Of a stretch of DNA of 64,000 bases, positions 1-7,385 are shown piece by piece. Both the position numbers and the translations under genes were made by a program. This DNA is from Chryseobacterium formosum. GTDB lineage: Bacteria; Bacteroidota; Bacteroidia; Flavobacteriales; Weeksellaceae. The stretch spans positions 62,001-126,000 of the forward strand of contig NZ_JAOVZW010000013.1 in NCBI RefSeq assembly GCF_026460885.1, read 5' to 3'. Position 1 is the first letter of the stretch. Each line of letters starts with the position of its first letter. The notes below the pieces were generated by a model. It was not told where the DNA came from and did no database searches. It saw nothing but the letters and a program-made list of their open reading frames with translations.

Positions 1-285
1 CTTTTAAATATTGCTCACAAAGATTATTACATTAATGATCAATATTATGGGTACAATCTTAAAAAAGATTCATTACTTTTGGCGTTGGATAAGACTGAGA
101 TTGACGGAAAAGAGTATTATGGCGGTGCGAAACATTTTAATAAACTCTATACCGACGACTTTTATTTTAATGTAGATGAAGATTATGATCAACTGATTAA
201 AAATATTCAGAAAGTAGAATCCCGCTCAAAGATTTTCCGCAAAGAGGATTATCTTAATTATTATAAAGAATATTACAAGTTTTAA
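1..285 (+). CDS. 3' end of an unidentified protein
   Basis: The reading frame is open from the first base of the window and stops at 283-285, so this is the C-terminal 94 codons of a longer gene whose start lies outside. The visible part is rich in Tyr, Lys and Asp (for example KEDYLNYYKEYYKF at the end) and shows no membrane segment. It ends three bases before the next gene, so it is probably co-transcribed with menG. I do not recognise the family. Confidence 0.6.
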   Translation, partial: LLNIAHKDYYINDQYYGYNLKKDSLLLALDKTEIDGKEYYGGAKHFNKLYTDDFYFNVDEDYDQLIKNIQKVESRSKIFRKEDYLNYYKEYYKF

Positions 286-288
286 GTT

Positions 289-1020
289 TTGACAAAAGAT
301 ATCAACCAAGTAACGCCCTACAATTCTGAATCTAGCAAAAAGAGTCAGGTAGAGGATATGTTCGACAATATTGCGCCTAAATACGATTTACTAAACCATG
401 TATTATCTATGAAGATAGATGTACTTTGGAGAAATAAGTTGGTGAAATGGATGAATTACGATAATCCTAAAGAAACACTGGATGTTGCTACAGGAACCGG
501 AGATTTAGCCATTGCCGTTGAAAAAGGAACAGGTGCAAAGGTAGTTGGATTAGATTTATCGCAACAAATGTTAAATGTTGGCGTTATTAAAATAAAAAAA
601 CTTAATTTAGACGGCAAAATTTCCATGCAAAAGGGCGATGCAGAAAATTTACCTTTCGAGGACAATAGATTTGATGCTGTTTCCGTTGCTTTTGGAGTGA
701 GAAATTTTGAAAATCTAAATAAAGGTTTGTCAGAACTAAGAAGAGTAGTGAAAGAAAACAAAAGCGTTTATATTCTTGAGTTTTCGAAAGTAGAAGGTTT
801 TTTAGGGCCGTTTTATATGTTTTATTTCAAAAATATATTACCGGCAATCGGAAGATTGATTTCTAAAGACAATAGAGCATATACTTATCTTCCCGATTCT
901 GTAAATGCATTCCCTTTTGGAGAAAAAATGAGACAAATTCTTTTAGATACAGGATTTAAAAAAGTAGAATACAAAAAACTAAGTTTAGGTATAGCCACAA
1001 TTTATAAAGCAACAAAATAA
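289..1020 (+). CDS. menG: Demethylmenaquinone methyltransferase (UbiE/MenG)
   Basis: A 243-residue class I SAM-dependent methyltransferase that makes menaquinone from demethylmenaquinone, the last step of the quinone pathway. The SAM-binding glycine motif is DVATGTGDLA at residues 65-74. The UbiE-typical stretch KGDAENLPF follows, then VAFGVRNF. The length matches the family. Flavobacteria use menaquinone, so the MenG role is more likely than ubiquinone synthesis. The start used is TTG at 289, three bases after the previous stop; translation from it gives the expected N-terminus (FDNIAPKYDLLNH near residue 25). The gene is followed after 3 bp by porT, a neighbourhood I recall from other Bacteroidetes. 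Confidence 0.95.
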   Translation: MTKDINQVTPYNSESSKKSQVEDMFDNIAPKYDLLNHVLSMKIDVLWRNKLVKWMNYDNPKETLDVATGTGDLAIAVEKGTGAKVVGLDLSQQMLNVGVIKIKKLNLDGKISMQKGDAENLPFEDNRFDAVSVAFGVRNFENLNKGLSELRRVVKENKSVYILEFSKVEGFLGPFYMFYFKNILPAIGRLISKDNRAYTYLPDSVNAFPFGEKMRQILLDTGFKKVEYKKLSLGIATIYKATK

Positions 1021-1023
1021 CCT

Positions 1024-1806
1024 ATGAATAAATTTCTATTAAAAGCTCTGGTTTTAGCCTCAGTTAATATTGCATTCCTTGGAAATGCTCAATTTAGAAC
1101 TCAAGACAGGATGGACAGGTTGGAAGACTTTGACCAGAAAAAAGTCAGTTGGGGTTTTTATTTGAATGCAAATATGATAGACTATAAAATTGTGCTTGAT
1201 CCAAGATACGGAATGTTTGAAAACCATAATTTAGTATCTTCAAAACAAAGTACAAGCTTCGGAGCAGGTCTTATTGCAAAATTCAGAATGAACGATTACT
1301 TAGATGTAAGATTAGAACCAGGTTTGCAGTTTGCTCAAAGACAATTGACTTTCAATACTCAATCAAACGATATATATAGAGATGGAAGCTTAACAAATGC
1401 ACCGTTTATTCCAATTGCTTTGACTGATAAAGATAGAATTAGAGATATTAAATCTACTTTAGTTGATATTCCTGTGCTTTTAGAGTTTCACGGAGAAAGA
1501 TGGTACAACTCTAGACCATATGTTGCAGCTGGTGTGAATTATATTGTTAATTTACAGTCAAATTCAGGTTCTGTAGAGGATAATCAACAACAGACATTCA
1601 GATCTACAACGCATAACTTTGCTTGGTCTGCAGAGATGGGTATTCAGTTTTACTTTAATAAATTTAAATTGACTCCGGCTGTAAGAGGAACGTTCTTTAT
1701 GAATAACGAAATGGTCTCAGATAACGCTACAACACCTCCTTATTGGTCTGCAGCAGTATCTACACTACAGACAAGAGCTGTCATGTTTGTATTGAAATTT
1801 GAATAA
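1024..1806 (+). CDS. porT: PorT-like outer-membrane beta-barrel protein (type IX secretion)
   Basis: A 260-residue exported protein with a signal peptide (residues 1-22, ending in GNAQ) followed by alternating beta-strand-like segments such as SWGFYLNANMIDYKI and the aromatic C-terminus typical of outer-membrane barrels. Length, the WGFYL start of the barrel and position directly after menG fit PorT/SprT, an outer-membrane component needed for type IX secretion and gliding in Bacteroidetes. The family call rests on recalled sequence pattern and gene order, not on a search; another small OMP_b-brl protein is the alternative. Confidence 0.75.
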   Translation: MNKFLLKALVLASVNIAFLGNAQFRTQDRMDRLEDFDQKKVSWGFYLNANMIDYKIVLDPRYGMFENHNLVSSKQSTSFGAGLIAKFRMNDYLDVRLEPGLQFAQRQLTFNTQSNDIYRDGSLTNAPFIPIALTDKDRIRDIKSTLVDIPVLLEFHGERWYNSRPYVAAGVNYIVNLQSNSGSVEDNQQQTFRSTTHNFAWSAEMGIQFYFNKFKLTPAVRGTFFMNNEMVSDNATTPPYWSAAVSTLQTRAVMFVLKFE

Positions 1807-1827
1807 TATAATACAAAATTAATATTA

Positions 1828-1856
1828 AAAGGAGTTGCTTGGCATCTCCTTTTTTG
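1828..1856 (+). terminator. Terminator after porT
   Basis: A hairpin with arms AAGGAG and CTCCTT, extended by TGC/GCA near the loop, is followed by a run of T. It closes the menG-porT unit. Confidence 0.75.
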
Positions 1857-1906
1857 TTTTAATCAAAATATAGAGATAATAATTTTCATTAGTACCAATA
1901 TTTTCC

Positions 1907-1914
1907 TATTTTTG
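1907..1914 (+). promoter_or_regulatory. -7 box TATTTTTG of the coiled-coil/zapA operon
   Basis: An exact match to the Bacteroidetes -7 consensus TANNTTTG, about 30 bp before the ATG at 1944. No clear -33 TTTG was seen. Confidence 0.55.
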
Positions 1915-1943
1915 CTAATAGTTAGAATATTTATAAACCTGAA

Positions 1944-2246
1944 ATGCTTCAAGAATTAGAAAATAATTTTTCAGAATTAGAAAAAAAGATTTTGAATCTT
2001 CAAAAAAGTCATCAAAATTTATCTGAAATGTTTTCGGAATTAAATAAAGAGCATAACGAACTGAAGGTGAAATATGATGCGGAAAGAAAGAAAAATCAGG
2101 TATTAGCAGAAGAACAGAAAAATATAAAGCTTTATTCAGCAATATCAGGAAATCCTGAACACAACAGACTCATGAAAAACCATATCAATAGATTGGCAAA
2201 AGAAGTAGACTTTTGTATTGCACAGCTTCAAAACAGTGGATTATAA
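1944..2246 (+). CDS. Small coiled-coil protein, possible ZapB-like partner of ZapA
   Basis: A 100-residue protein made almost entirely of predicted coiled coil (heptads of Leu/Ile with Glu/Lys, about residues 1-65), without signal peptide or membrane segment. Its stop codon overlaps the zapA start (TAATG at 2244-2248), so the two are translationally coupled. Position and shape suggest a division-site partner of ZapA, similar in build to ZapB, but there is no sequence signature that proves this. Confidence 0.8.
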   Translation: MLQELENNFSELEKKILNLQKSHQNLSEMFSELNKEHNELKVKYDAERKKNQVLAEEQKNIKLYSAISGNPEHNRLMKNHINRLAKEVDFCIAQLQNSGL

Positions 2247-2533
2247 TGGAGGTAAGGAGAATAACCATCAATATTGCAGGAAGAGTATATCCGCTGAATG
2301 TACCCGCAGCAGAAGAAGAAACTTTGCGTAAAGTGGGAAAGCAAATTGAAAATATGATTAAAGATTTTGAACAGAATTTTGATGTAAGAGATAAACAGGA
2401 TGCTTTGGCAATGTGTGCCCTGAAATTAGGAACCAATGCAGAAGTTGTTGCTCTGAATCATGATAAAAATATAAAATCAACCAACGAAAGATTAGTAAAA
2501 ATTAATCAGTCGTTGAACGATATAGGAAAATAG
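2246..2533 (+). CDS. zapA: Cell division protein ZapA
   Basis: A 95-residue ZapA-family protein that cross-links FtsZ filaments at the division ring. The N-terminus has the family pattern RITINIAGRVYPLNVPAAEE followed by a C-terminal helical, coiled-coil dimerisation part. The ATG at 2246 is chosen because it overlaps the stop of the upstream coiled-coil gene; a longer in-frame start at 2213 would lie inside that gene. 6S RNA follows directly, the same order (zapA then 6S) as in Escherichia coli. Confidence 0.9.
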   Translation: MEVRRITINIAGRVYPLNVPAAEEETLRKVGKQIENMIKDFEQNFDVRDKQDALAMCALKLGTNAEVVALNHDKNIKSTNERLVKINQSLNDIGK

Positions 2534-2544
2534 ATTTTTTTTCC

Positions 2545-2720
2545 AAAAACCTGCCTACAGTAATTCTAACACATTAAAGGTAAACTCAACGCTAAACAAT
2601 TAACGGACAAATGTCTATCGAATGGCGCGCCTGCTTGCAGGATTACAGACGATAGAAATCAGTTCAAATCGTGGAGATTAGGAGTTTACTCTATATCACT
2701 GGATTATTGTAGGCTTTTTT
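2545..2720 (+). ncRNA. ssrS: 6S RNA (6S-Flavo type)
   Basis: The stretch between zapA and rny folds as one long rod. The ends pair (GCCTACAGTAAT at 2553-2564 with ATTATTGTAGGC at 2703-2714), GTAAACTC near 2580 pairs with GAGTTTAC near 2690, and TCTATCG pairs with CGATAGA around an inner CCTGC/GCAGG hairpin. The 3' end runs into TTTTTT. A long helix interrupted by a central bubble is the hallmark of 6S RNA, which mimics an open promoter and binds housekeeping RNA polymerase. Location after zapA supports it. Ends are approximate. Confidence 0.8.
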
Positions 2721-2758
2721 ATTTTATTTAAACAAGACAATTAAAACTAAATATATAT

Positions 2759-4327
2759 ATGACAACAGCCATAATAGTAGGCGTGATTTGTTTGGTTATA
2801 GGAGCTGTAATAGGGATAGTTTTCTCTAAAAGCTCACTAAATACAAAAGCTAAATTTATTATCGACGATGCTAAAAAAAATGCAGATAATTTATTAGAGA
2901 AAGCTAATTTACAGGCAGAATCTATAAAAAAAGAAAAAAATCTTCAGGCTAAAGAAAAATTCTTAGAACTAAAATCTCAGCACGATGCAGACATTCAGGG
3001 ACGTGAAAAGAAAATGCAGGAAGCTGAGAAGAGAACTAAAGATAAAGAAAACAAGCTAAATGATGAACTTAGCAAAGCAGGAAAATTAGAGAAAGATCTT
3101 GACAGACAAATCGCTGATTACGCTAAGAAGAATGAAATTTTAGAGAAAAAGCAAAGTGATCTTGACTCAGCAACAGCTAGAAAAGTGGAAATGCTTGAAA
3201 AAATTTCAAACTATACAGCGGAGGAAGCTAAGGCAGAATTGGTAGAAACCATGAGAGCTGAAGCAAAAACCAGAGCTCAGGCGCACGTTCAGAGTATCAT
3301 GGAAGAAGCTCAGTTAAACGCTAAAAGTGAAGCAAGAAAGATCGTTATTCAGACTATTCAAAGAATTGGTACAGAACAGGCAATAGAAAATTCTGTTTCT
3401 GTTTTCAATATCGAATCTGATGAAGTAAAAGGTAGAATTATCGGTAGAGAAGGTAGAAATATCCGTGCTTTAGAAGCGGTTACTGGTGTAGAAATTATCG
3501 TTGATGATACTCCGGAAGCAATTCTTCTTTCATGTTTTGATCCTGTAAGAAGAGAGATTGCAAGATTATCACTTCACAGATTGGTAACAGACGGTAGAAT
3601 TCACCCTGCAAGAATTGAAGAAGTTGTTGAAAAAACAAGAAAACAAATCGAAGAAGAAATCATCGAAGTTGGTAAAAGAACGATCATCGATCTTGGCATT
3701 CACGGATTGCATCCAGAATTAGTTAAAATCGTTGGTAGAATGAAATATCGTTCTTCTTATGGACAAAACCTTTTACAGCACTCAAGAGAAGTTGCCAATA
3801 TTGCTGCAACAATGGCCGCTGAATTAGGACTAAACGTAAAATTAGCAAAAAGAGCAGGTCTTTTACACGATATCGGAAAAGTACCAGAACAAGAATCTGA
3901 ACTTCCACACGCACTTTTAGGAATGCAATGGGCAGAGAAGTACGGTGAAAACCCTGAAGTTATTAATGCGATTGGAGCTCACCATGACGAAGTAGAAATG
4001 ACATCATTATTGTCACCGATCATTCAGGTTGCCGATGCAATTTCAGGAGCAAGACCGGGAGCAAGAAGACAGGTTTTAGAATCTTACATTCAAAGACTAA
4101 AAGATCTTGAAGCTGCAGCGTTAAGTTTTGAAGGGGTTTCTTCAGCATATGCAATTCAGGCAGGTAGAGAATTGAGAGTAATGGTAGAAAGCGGAAGAGT
4201 AAACGACGAAATGTCTTCTCAGCTTTCATACGATATTTCAGAGAAAATTCAGAACGAACTGACATATCCTGGACAAGTAAAAGTTACAGTAATTAGAGAA
4301 ACAAGAACTGTAAACATCGCAAGATAA
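2759..4327 (+). CDS. rny: Ribonuclease Y
   Basis: A 522-residue membrane-anchored endoribonuclease that starts mRNA decay. Domains in order: N-terminal transmembrane helix (residues about 3-22), long charged coiled coil (about 30-200), KH RNA-binding domain with [10 protein letters not shown] near 225-234, and HD phosphohydrolase domain with the metal-binding pair His370-Asp371 in LLHDIGKVP. Length and order are complete for the family. It stands alone after the 6S RNA and is closed by a hairpin at 4351-4385. Confidence 0.97.
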   Translation: MTTAIIVGVICLVIGAVIGIVFSKSSLNTKAKFIIDDAKKNADNLLEKANLQAESIKKEKNLQAKEKFLELKSQHDADIQGREKKMQEAEKRTKDKENKLNDELSKAGKLEKDLDRQIADYAKKNEILEKKQSDLDSATARKVEMLEKISNYTAEEAKAELVETMRAEAKTRAQAHVQSIMEEAQLNAKSEARKIVIQTIQRIGTEQAIENSVSVFNIESDEVKGRIIGREGRNIRALEAVTGVEIIVDDTPEAILLSCFDPVRREIARLSLHRLVTDGRIHPARIEEVVEKTRKQIEEEIIEVGKRTIIDLGIHGLHPELVKIVGRMKYRSSYGQNLLQHSREVANIAATMAAELGLNVKLAKRAGLLHDIGKVPEQESELPHALLGMQWAEKYGENPEVINAIGAHHDEVEMTSLLSPIIQVADAISGARPGARRQVLESYIQRLKDLEAAALSFEGVSSAYAIQAGRELRVMVESGRVNDEMSSQLSYDISEKIQNELTYPGQVKVTVIRETRTVNIAR

Positions 4328-4350
4328 TTTTAAGCTTATCAATAAATATT

Positions 4351-4385
4351 AAATCCTTTCAAAGAAATTTGGAAGGATTTTTTTA
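4351..4385 (+). terminator. Terminator after rny
   Basis: Arms AATCCTT and AAGGATT followed by seven T. Confidence 0.7.
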
Positions 4386-4560
4386 TTGAAATAAAGTTTA
4401 AACTATTAAATGATATTATTTATTAAAAGTGAATTAAATATTGGTTTTTTTAGAATTAAATAATAAGAATTGATGTTCAACGTTATAAATAATATAAAAT
4501 AATTTACGAAGTAGTTGTTTTAATTATTAAATTTGAACTTCAACTTAAAACCAAATTATT

Positions 4561-4764
4561 ATGTTAAATGAAATTCTAAAAAACGCTAAGAAATTAAAAA
4601 GTGCTGATCTTAAAGCTATTGTCGGAGGTGTAAGTGTAGATAATGCGACTCCAGATTTATCACTTTGCGGATGCAGCTGTTCAGGTGCTGTCACAGGACC
4701 TAAGTACTGCCCAACTTATATTGGCTGTCTACAAGTGTATACTTGTGATGATTCTGCTGTATAA
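4561..4764 (+). CDS. Double-glycine-leader, six-cysteine secreted peptide (bacteriocin-like), copy 1
   Basis: A 67-residue peptide. The first 23 residues form a double-glycine leader (MLNEILKNAKKLKSADLKAI then VGG), the type cut off by C39-peptidase ABC exporters. The predicted mature part is 44 residues with six cysteines at 36, 38, 40, 50, 56 and 62 in a CxCxC...C...C...C pattern around GAVTGPKYC. It is a tandem paralogue of the next gene; even the 15-20 bases before both ATGs are alike. No exporter, immunity or modification gene is adjacent. Function (bacteriocin, signal or other secreted peptide) is unknown. Confidence 0.85.
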   Translation: MLNEILKNAKKLKSADLKAIVGGVSVDNATPDLSLCGCSCSGAVTGPKYCPTYIGCLQVYTCDDSAV

Positions 4765-4806
4765 ATTAAAGATCTTTATATTTTTTAATTTAAAATCCAA
4801 ATCATT

Positions 4807-4992
4807 ATGTTAAACGAAATTTTAAAAAACGCTAAGAAATTAAAAAGTGCTGATCTGAAAGAGATCGTAGGAGGTATCGGTAAAATTGGAACTCCGGATT
4901 TATCACTTTGCGGTTGTAGCTGCACTGGAGCTGTGACCGGTCCTAAATATTGCAATCAATATATGGGATGCCCGCAAGTAATTACTTGTTAA
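4807..4992 (+). CDS. Double-glycine-leader, six-cysteine secreted peptide (bacteriocin-like), copy 2
   Basis: A 61-residue paralogue of the preceding gene, 42 bp downstream. The leader differs in one residue up to VGG at 21-23. The predicted mature peptide is 38 residues, with cysteines at 35, 37, 39, 49, 55 and 61, and the last cysteine is the C-terminal residue. The core LSLCGCSC and GAVTGPKYC are conserved between copies, while the segment right after the GG site and the C-terminal tail have diverged. A strong terminator follows, so the two genes form a small unit. Confidence 0.85.
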   Translation: MLNEILKNAKKLKSADLKEIVGGIGKIGTPDLSLCGCSCTGAVTGPKYCNQYMGCPQVITC

Positions 4993-5012
4993 TAAAAAAC
5001 ATTTAAAAATAG

Positions 5013-5043
5013 AAAGTCTTCCATTATTTGGAAGACTTTTGCA
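5013..5043 (+). terminator. Terminator after the peptide pair
   Basis: A perfect 10-bp stem (AAAGTCTTCC/GGAAGACTTT) with a 7-nt loop and T-run. The A-rich left flank lets it also serve the converging minus-strand gene. Confidence 0.85.
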
Positions 5044-5058
5044 TTTATTTCTTATTTC

Positions 5059-5934
5059 TTATTTCTTATTGAAGAAATAAGAATTGCTTTCAATATATTT
5101 TGTACTCATCGGAATACTCTCAAAGATATCTTTATCACTAGAATCCTGCTCCACGAACCAATGTTTTAAGCCTGCTTTTTCTTTCGCTTCAAAAATTCTT
5201 TTAAAATCAATAATTCCATAACCAATCTCTGTAAATTCTTTCGTGTCAGATTTCATATCTTTCACGTGCCACAAAGGAAATCTTCCGGGATGTTTTTCAA
5301 AGTAAATTAATGGGTCTAAGCCGGCTTTTGAAATCCAATATAGATCGAGTTCCATTTTTACTAAATCGGCTGATGTGTTTTTTAGAATAAAATCATAATA
5401 ATTATATTCCTCATCCATTTTCAGAAATTCAAAATCATGGTTGTGGTAGGCTAATTGAATTCCGTTTTGTTTTGAAACTCTTCCTGCACTATCTAAAATT
5501 CCAGGAAGTTTTAAGTAGTTTTCAATGGTTCTTTCAGCTTCAGGAAGATAGGAACAGACTGCATATTTTGACCCGATGAAATTAAGATCTTCTAATGTTT
5601 TCTCCCAGTTTTGTAACAAAGTTCCGTTTTCTTTGTCTGTCACTCCAGTTCTGTGATGTGAGCTGATTACTTGTAAACCGGTATTTTTAAGAATATTTTG
5701 AAACTCAGATTTAGTTTTTCCGAAGAAAGTTCCATTATAACCATAAATTTCAAGATTTTTAAATCCTAAAACAGCAAGTTTTTCTAAAGTCTGTTCTAAA
5801 TTTTTAGAAATTGCATTTCGAACAGTATATAATTGTATTCCCAAATTTTTTGTTGAAAGGTTTGTTATTGACATTCCACATGAAACTCCGAGAAATCCCA
5901 ATGAAGAAAGGGCTAAAAAGTCTTTACGGTTCAT
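5059..5934 (-). CDS. Exported sugar phosphate isomerase/epimerase family (TIM barrel) lipoprotein
   Basis: A 291-residue protein of the xylose-isomerase-like/AP endonuclease 2 TIM-barrel family. The N-terminus (NRKDFLALSSLGFLGVSC) combines an RK pair before a hydrophobic stretch with a lipobox ending at Cys19, so it is probably a lipoprotein, possibly Tat-exported. Barrel motifs include GIQLYTVR, NLEIYGYNG, SSHHRTG, AYHNHDFEF, MELDLYW and WHVKD, the usual metal-ligand strands (His, Glu, Asp). The substrate is unknown; relatives act on sugars or inositols. It ends 8 bp from the thioesterase stop upstream and is probably in one unit with it. Confidence 0.85.
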   Translation of the reverse strand: MNRKDFLALSSLGFLGVSCGMSITNLSTKNLGIQLYTVRNAISKNLEQTLEKLAVLGFKNLEIYGYNGTFFGKTKSEFQNILKNTGLQVISSHHRTGVTDKENGTLLQNWEKTLEDLNFIGSKYAVCSYLPEAERTIENYLKLPGILDSAGRVSKQNGIQLAYHNHDFEFLKMDEEYNYYDFILKNTSADLVKMELDLYWISKAGLDPLIYFEKHPGRFPLWHVKDMKSDTKEFTEIGYGIIDFKRIFEAKEKAGLKHWFVEQDSSDKDIFESIPMSTKYIESNSYFFNKK

Positions 5935-5938
5935 AAAT

Positions 5939-6406
5939 TTAAAGAAAAGGTTTCATTTCATCTTCAATCTGCGTTCTCAGTTCCATCAGACGTTTGGCGT
6001 ATTTTTCCTGTTGTTTTTCTTCATCTGTTTCGGGAATCCATTTAGGAACGAGAAGTTTTTTTCCGTTTTCGTCAACAGCAACAAATACAATGATGCAGTG
6101 CGTTTTTTTATCAAAATTCGGTTGTTTCAGACTTCTTGAGAACACATTAATCGAAATATGCATACTTGACGAACCTGTGTAAATCACATGTGCTTCCACT
6201 TTTACCAGTTCACCGATCTTTATAGGTTCATAAAAACGGATTCCACCCACATAAACTGTTACAGAATAATTTCCACTCCATGTTGTTGCACACGCATATC
6301 CTGCTTGATCAATCCATTTCATTACACTTCCTCCATGTACATTTCCACCATAATTGACATCAGAAGGCTCGGAAATAAACTGAAATGTAACAGGTTTGTT
6401 ATCCAT
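5939..6406 (-). CDS. Acyl-CoA thioesterase, hotdog fold (YciA/BACH type)
   Basis: A 155-residue single hotdog-domain acyl-CoA thioesterase. The family motif NYGGNVHGGSVMKWIDQAGY (residues about 18-37) holds the catalytic Asn/Asp region, followed by VGGIRFYEPIKIGELV and the conserved strand pattern up to LVPKWIPET. It hydrolyses acyl-CoA to free acid and CoA in the cytoplasm; chain length cannot be read from the sequence. The start of the lipoprotein gene lies 4 bp downstream, indicating co-transcription. Confidence 0.88.
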   Translation of the reverse strand: MDNKPVTFQFISEPSDVNYGGNVHGGSVMKWIDQAGYACATTWSGNYSVTVYVGGIRFYEPIKIGELVKVEAHVIYTGSSSMHISINVFSRSLKQPNFDKKTHCIIVFVAVDENGKKLLVPKWIPETDEEKQQEKYAKRLMELRTQIEDEMKPFL

Positions 6407-6461
6407 TATTTTAAATTTTAATAAAGGTATTTAATAATTTTTAAAACAGTATATTAAATAG

Positions 6462-6469
6462 TATTTTTG
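6462..6469 (+). promoter_or_regulatory. -7 box TATTTTTG of the ArsC-like gene
   Basis: Exact TANNTTTG match 53 bp before the ATG at 6522. Confidence 0.5.
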
Positions 6470-6521
6470 TGGATTGAAAACATCAGAGTTTTCATTTAAC
6501 CATTAGAAATGTAAAACTTTA

Positions 6522-6875
6522 ATGAAAAAAGTATTTTATCTTAATACGTGTGACACTTGCAGAAAAATAATAGGACAATTTAATCTTAAAGATTGGGAAC
6601 TTAGAGAAATCAAAAAAGAACCTATAACGAAAGAGGAAATAGAAGCAATGTACGAGCATACAAAGTCTTATGAAGCTTTGTTCAGCAAAAAATCAACTCA
6701 AATCAAATTGAGAGAATTAGATTTAAAAACATTGACGGAAGATGATTTTAAAGAATTGATTTTAGATCACTATACGTTCTTAAAACGTCCCGTTTTCCTT
6801 ACAGATAAAGAGATTTTTGTAGGAAGTGAAAAAACCACTGTTACAAGCCTTAAAGATTATTTCAGAGGAGAATAA
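6522..6875 (+). CDS. ArsC/Spx-family thioredoxin-fold protein
   Basis: A 117-residue protein of the ArsC/Spx/YffB family. It begins with a thioredoxin-like strand and the CDTC motif (residues 10-13), and has the family's late RPV strand in KRPVFLTD. A true arsenate reductase uses the first cysteine; the second Cys makes a Spx-like redox switch also possible. No arsenic-resistance genes are nearby, so a general reductase role is more likely than arsenic detoxification. Monocistronic, with its own promoter box and terminator. Confidence 0.85.
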   Translation: MKKVFYLNTCDTCRKIIGQFNLKDWELREIKKEPITKEEIEAMYEHTKSYEALFSKKSTQIKLRELDLKTLTEDDFKELILDHYTFLKRPVFLTDKEIFVGSEKTTVTSLKDYFRGE

Positions 6876-6904
6876 TAACTTTATCTCATGTAATTAATAA
6901 AAAA

Positions 6905-6940
6905 CCTCACAGATTTTTTGAATCTTGTGAGGCTTTTTTA
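6905..6940 (+). terminator. Terminator after the ArsC-like gene
   Basis: A hairpin CCTCACA(A)GATT.../AATC(TT)GTGAGG followed by a T-run. Confidence 0.8.
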
Positions 6941-6964
6941 TGGCTCAAGAATTCTGCTGGAAAC

Positions 6965-7128
6965 AAAACGCAGTTGACGAAAGTTCCAAACAGGTCGCGG
7001 GAGACAAAACACAATTGACGGAAGTTTCAAACAAACTGCGTGAAACAAAACACAGTTGACAGAAGTTCCAAACAGGTTGCGGGAGACAAAATGCAGTTGA
7101 CGGAAGTTTCAAACAGATTGTGGGAAAC
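6965..7128. repeat. Four tandem copies of a 41-bp unit
   Basis: Copies at 6965-7005, 7006-7046, 7047-7087 and 7088-7128, each starting AAAAC/T-G/A-CA and containing TTGAC-GAAGTT-CAAACA. Copies 1 and 3 resemble each other most, as do 2 and 4, hinting at an 82-bp duplication. They are richer in G/C than the flanks. The minus-strand frame through them is open but low-complexity and is not taken as a gene. Confidence 0.85.
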
Positions 7129-7221
7129 AAAACGCTATGGATATAAGTTATAAAACATGACCAAAGAACTTTTCAGAAAGCGTGAATTAATTGAATAAAT
7201 ATCAATTGGATGACCAGATTT

Positions 7222-7325
7222 TAGCCCGGATAGAAGCGACATCCTTTTGTGTGGCAGCTAAATGCCGAAACTTCGACAAGAAGTAGTGACACAAAAGATA
7301 CAGCGGATAGCCGGAAATAGCTTCT
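7222..7325. repeat. Dispersed palindromic (REP-like) element, copy A
   Basis: It begins TAGCCCGGATAGAAGCG and ends CAGCGGATAGCCGG...GCTTC. The outer parts form an imperfect hairpin, with CCTTTTGT opposite ACAAAAG. A second copy with the same ends but a shorter middle lies at 33694-33769. Both are intergenic. It fills the rest of the 510-bp gene-free stretch 6876-7385 together with the 41-bp repeats. Confidence 0.8.
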
Positions 7326-7332
7326 AAAAAAC

Positions 7333-7366
7333 AACCGCTTCATCAAAATGATAAAGCGGTTTTTTT
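7333..7366. terminator. Bidirectional terminator after gcvT
   Basis: An AACCGCTT/AAGCGGTT stem with A-runs on one side and T-runs on the other. On the minus strand it closes gcvT. Confidence 0.8.
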
Positions 7367-7385
7367 ATAATTAAACTTTTTCTGC

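Noticed and set aside
6522..6875. Arsenic-resistance locus
   Set aside because: Only an ArsC-fold gene is present; no ArsR, ArsB or Acr3 gene is near, so an arsenic role is not supported.
6945..7130. Minus-strand open frame over the 41-bp repeats
   Set aside because: It is a by-product of a tandem repeat: low-complexity, Cys/Phe-rich, no start signal.
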